This document shows, piece by piece, positions 6,046 through 7,302 of a stretch of DNA of 7,302 nt. The translations under genes were made by a program, and so were the position numbers. Within the stretch, counting starts at the first letter, position 1. Every line of letters starts with the position of its first letter. Source of the DNA: Competibacteraceae bacterium UBA6584 (GTDB taxonomy: Bacteria; Pseudomonadota; Gammaproteobacteria; Competibacterales; Competibacteraceae); the NCBI GenBank assembly GCA_002433805.1, contig DJIW01000020.1:1-7302 (forward strand), read 5' to 3'. The notes under the pieces were generated by a model. It was not told the origin of the DNA and did not search any database. It saw only the letters and a list, made by a program, of their open reading frames with translations.

Positions 6046-7302
6046 ATGTTCGAAAATCTCAGCGAACGTCTGTTGCGCACCGTCAAGAACCTGCGCGGCC
6101 AAGGCCGCCTGACCGAGGATAACATCAAGGACGCCTTGCGCGAGGTCCGCATGGCGCTGCTGGAAGCGGACGTGGCGTTGCCGGTGGTGCGGGAGTTCAT
6201 CGAGCGGGTGCGCGAGCGCGCCATCGGCGAGGAGGTGCTGCTCAGCCTGACGCCCGGTCAAGTGTTGATCAAGATCGTCCACGACGAACTGATCCGGATC
6301 ATGGGTGAGGCCAACGCCGAATTGAACCTGCGCGCGCAACCGCCGGCGGTGGTGCTCATGGCCGGCTTGCAAGGCTCCGGCAAGACCACCAGCGTCGCCA
6401 AGCTGGCGCGCTGGCTCAAGGAGCGCCAGCGCAAGAAAGTCATGGTGGTCAGTTGCGATGTCTACCGGCCCGCCGCCATCGAGCAACTGCGCAAGCTAGC
6501 TGGCGAGGTCGGCGCGGAATTTTATCCCAGCCAATCCGATCAAGCGCCGGAAGCCATCGCCCGCAAGGCGTTGGAGCACGCCCGGCTGCATGCCGTGGAG
6601 GTGTTGATCGTCGATACCGCCGGCCGCCTGCACATCGATCAAGACATGATGGCAGAAATCCAACGCTTGCACGCGGCGCTCGATCCGATTGAAACCTTGT
6701 TTGTGGTCGACAGCATGACCGGCCAGGATGCGGCCACCACCGCCCAAGCGTTCGATAACACCCTGCCGCTGACCGGGGTGGTGCTGACCAAGACCGACGG
6801 CGACGCCCGGGGCGGCGCGGCTTTGTCGATCCGCCAGATCACCGGCAAACCGATCAAGTTTCTCGGCGTGGGCGAAAAAACCGCCGCGCTGGAGCCATTT
6901 CATCCCGAACGGGTGGCGTCCCGGATTCTCGGCAAGGGCGACGTGCTGAGCCTGGTCGAGGAGATGGAGCAGAAAGTCGACAAGGAAAAAGCGCTCAAAT
7001 TGGCGCAAAAAGTTCAGAAGGGTAAGGGCTTCGATCTGGAGGATTTCCGCGAGCAGATGGAGCAGATGCTCAAAATGGGCGGCATCGCCAGCCTGCTGGA
7101 CAAAATGCCCGGTTTTAACGCCGCCCCGGAAGCGCTCAAGGATCAAGCCGCCGACCGGGAAGTCAAGCGCTTGGTCGCGATTATCAATTCCATGACCCCG
7201 GGGGAGCGCCGCTTTCCAGACATCATCAAAGGTTCGCGCAAGCGCCGGATCGCCGTCGGTTCCGGCAATCAGATTCAGGATGTCAACCGCTTGCTCAAGC
7301 AG
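6046..7302 (+). CDS. ffh: Signal recognition particle GTPase Ffh, 3'-truncated
   Basis: Ffh is the protein subunit of the bacterial signal recognition particle. It binds 4.5S RNA and signal peptides of nascent membrane proteins and docks with FtsY. The 419 residues present start with the N domain (MFENLSERLL; ALLEADVALPVV). The G domain has P-loop GLQGSGKTT (107-115), DVYRPAA, DTAGRLH (190-196), TKTDGD (248-253) and GVGEK (274-278). The methionine-rich M domain begins near GFDLEDF (328-334) and contains the RNA-binding GSRKRRIA (396-403). The frame is open to the window edge at NRLLKQ. Homologues are about 450 residues, so only about 30, mostly the Met-rich tail, are missing. ATG 6046 matches the family N-terminus and has a ribosome-binding site. 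It is divergent from ypjD. Nothing is abnormal in the visible motifs. Confidence 0.97.
   Translation, partial: MFENLSERLLRTVKNLRGQGRLTEDNIKDALREVRMALLEADVALPVVREFIERVRERAIGEEVLLSLTPGQVLIKIVHDELIRIMGEANAELNLRAQPPAVVLMAGLQGSGKTTSVAKLARWLKERQRKKVMVVSCDVYRPAAIEQLRKLAGEVGAEFYPSQSDQAPEAIARKALEHARLHAVEVLIVDTAGRLHIDQDMMAEIQRLHAALDPIETLFVVDSMTGQDAATTAQAFDNTLPLTGVVLTKTDGDARGGAALSIRQITGKPIKFLGVGEKTAALEPFHPERVASRILGKGDVLSLVEEMEQKVDKEKALKLAQKVQKGKGFDLEDFREQMEQMLKMGGIASLLDKMPGFNAAPEALKDQAADREVKRLVAIINSMTPGERRFPDIIKGSRKRRIAVGSGNQIQDVNRLLKQ

Noticed and set aside
5923..6486. 187-codon - strand frame crossing the ypjD-ffh gap
   Set aside because: Most of it is antisense to ffh. Only the last 23 codons, in the gap, have a plausible start of their own, and these are reported separately at low confidence.
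6496..7146. 216-codon open frame on the - strand
   Set aside because: It lies entirely opposite the conserved G and M domains of ffh. Such long antisense frames are expected in GC-rich coding DNA, and its sequence shows no domain I recognise.

Overview
The window looks like ordinary chromosome from a gammaproteobacterium. The strongest clue is the divergent block ffh / ypjD / corB (yfjD-like), an arrangement known from Escherichia coli and relatives. I cannot name genus or species from the sequence. The core genes have a G+C content of about 60% by hand count. The left end is a true assembly end: bases 1-19 are the Tn5 mosaic end used in transposase-based sequencing libraries, not genomic DNA.

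Layout. Positions 20-1763 plus the following gene form the 3' end of a surface-polysaccharide (probably O-antigen type) cluster on the + strand. It holds a class I SAM-dependent methyltransferase cut off at its N-terminus (20-625), a WbpL/WecA-like polyprenyl-phosphate sugar-1-phosphate transferase (690-1763) and a WbpM/PglF/CapD-type nucleotide-sugar 4,6-dehydratase (1763-3685). The last two overlap by one base (TGATG). The dehydratase would make the UDP-4-keto-6-deoxy-HexNAc precursor of sugars such as QuiNAc or FucNAc, and the transferase would load a HexNAc-1-phosphate onto undecaprenyl phosphate to begin a repeat unit. The wbpL-wbpM order matches Pseudomonas O-antigen clusters.

The cluster meets the core chromosome tail to tail. 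The dehydratase stop and the stop of a CNNM/CBS/CorC membrane protein gene (corB-like, 3682-4971, - strand) overlap by four bases, leaving no intergenic terminator. Upstream of corB on the same strand is ypjD (5090-5899), a CcsA/HemX-like multispanning membrane protein. A 146-base divergent region (5900-6045) holds a perfect TATAAT, a small hairpin and a possible 23-codon ORF. The signal recognition particle GTPase gene ffh follows (6046 to the end, cut at its C-terminus).

Base composition changes within the wbpL-like gene: about 47-48% G+C up to roughly position 1200 and about 60% after it. This suggests that the variable, transferred part of the polysaccharide locus ends inside that gene. 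I see no transposase, integrase, CRISPR array, tRNA or rRNA, and no evidence for an undescribed defence or mobile system. The points that most deserve checking are the adapter remnant, the unresolved wbpL start, the intragenic composition step and the small ORF ahead of ypjD.
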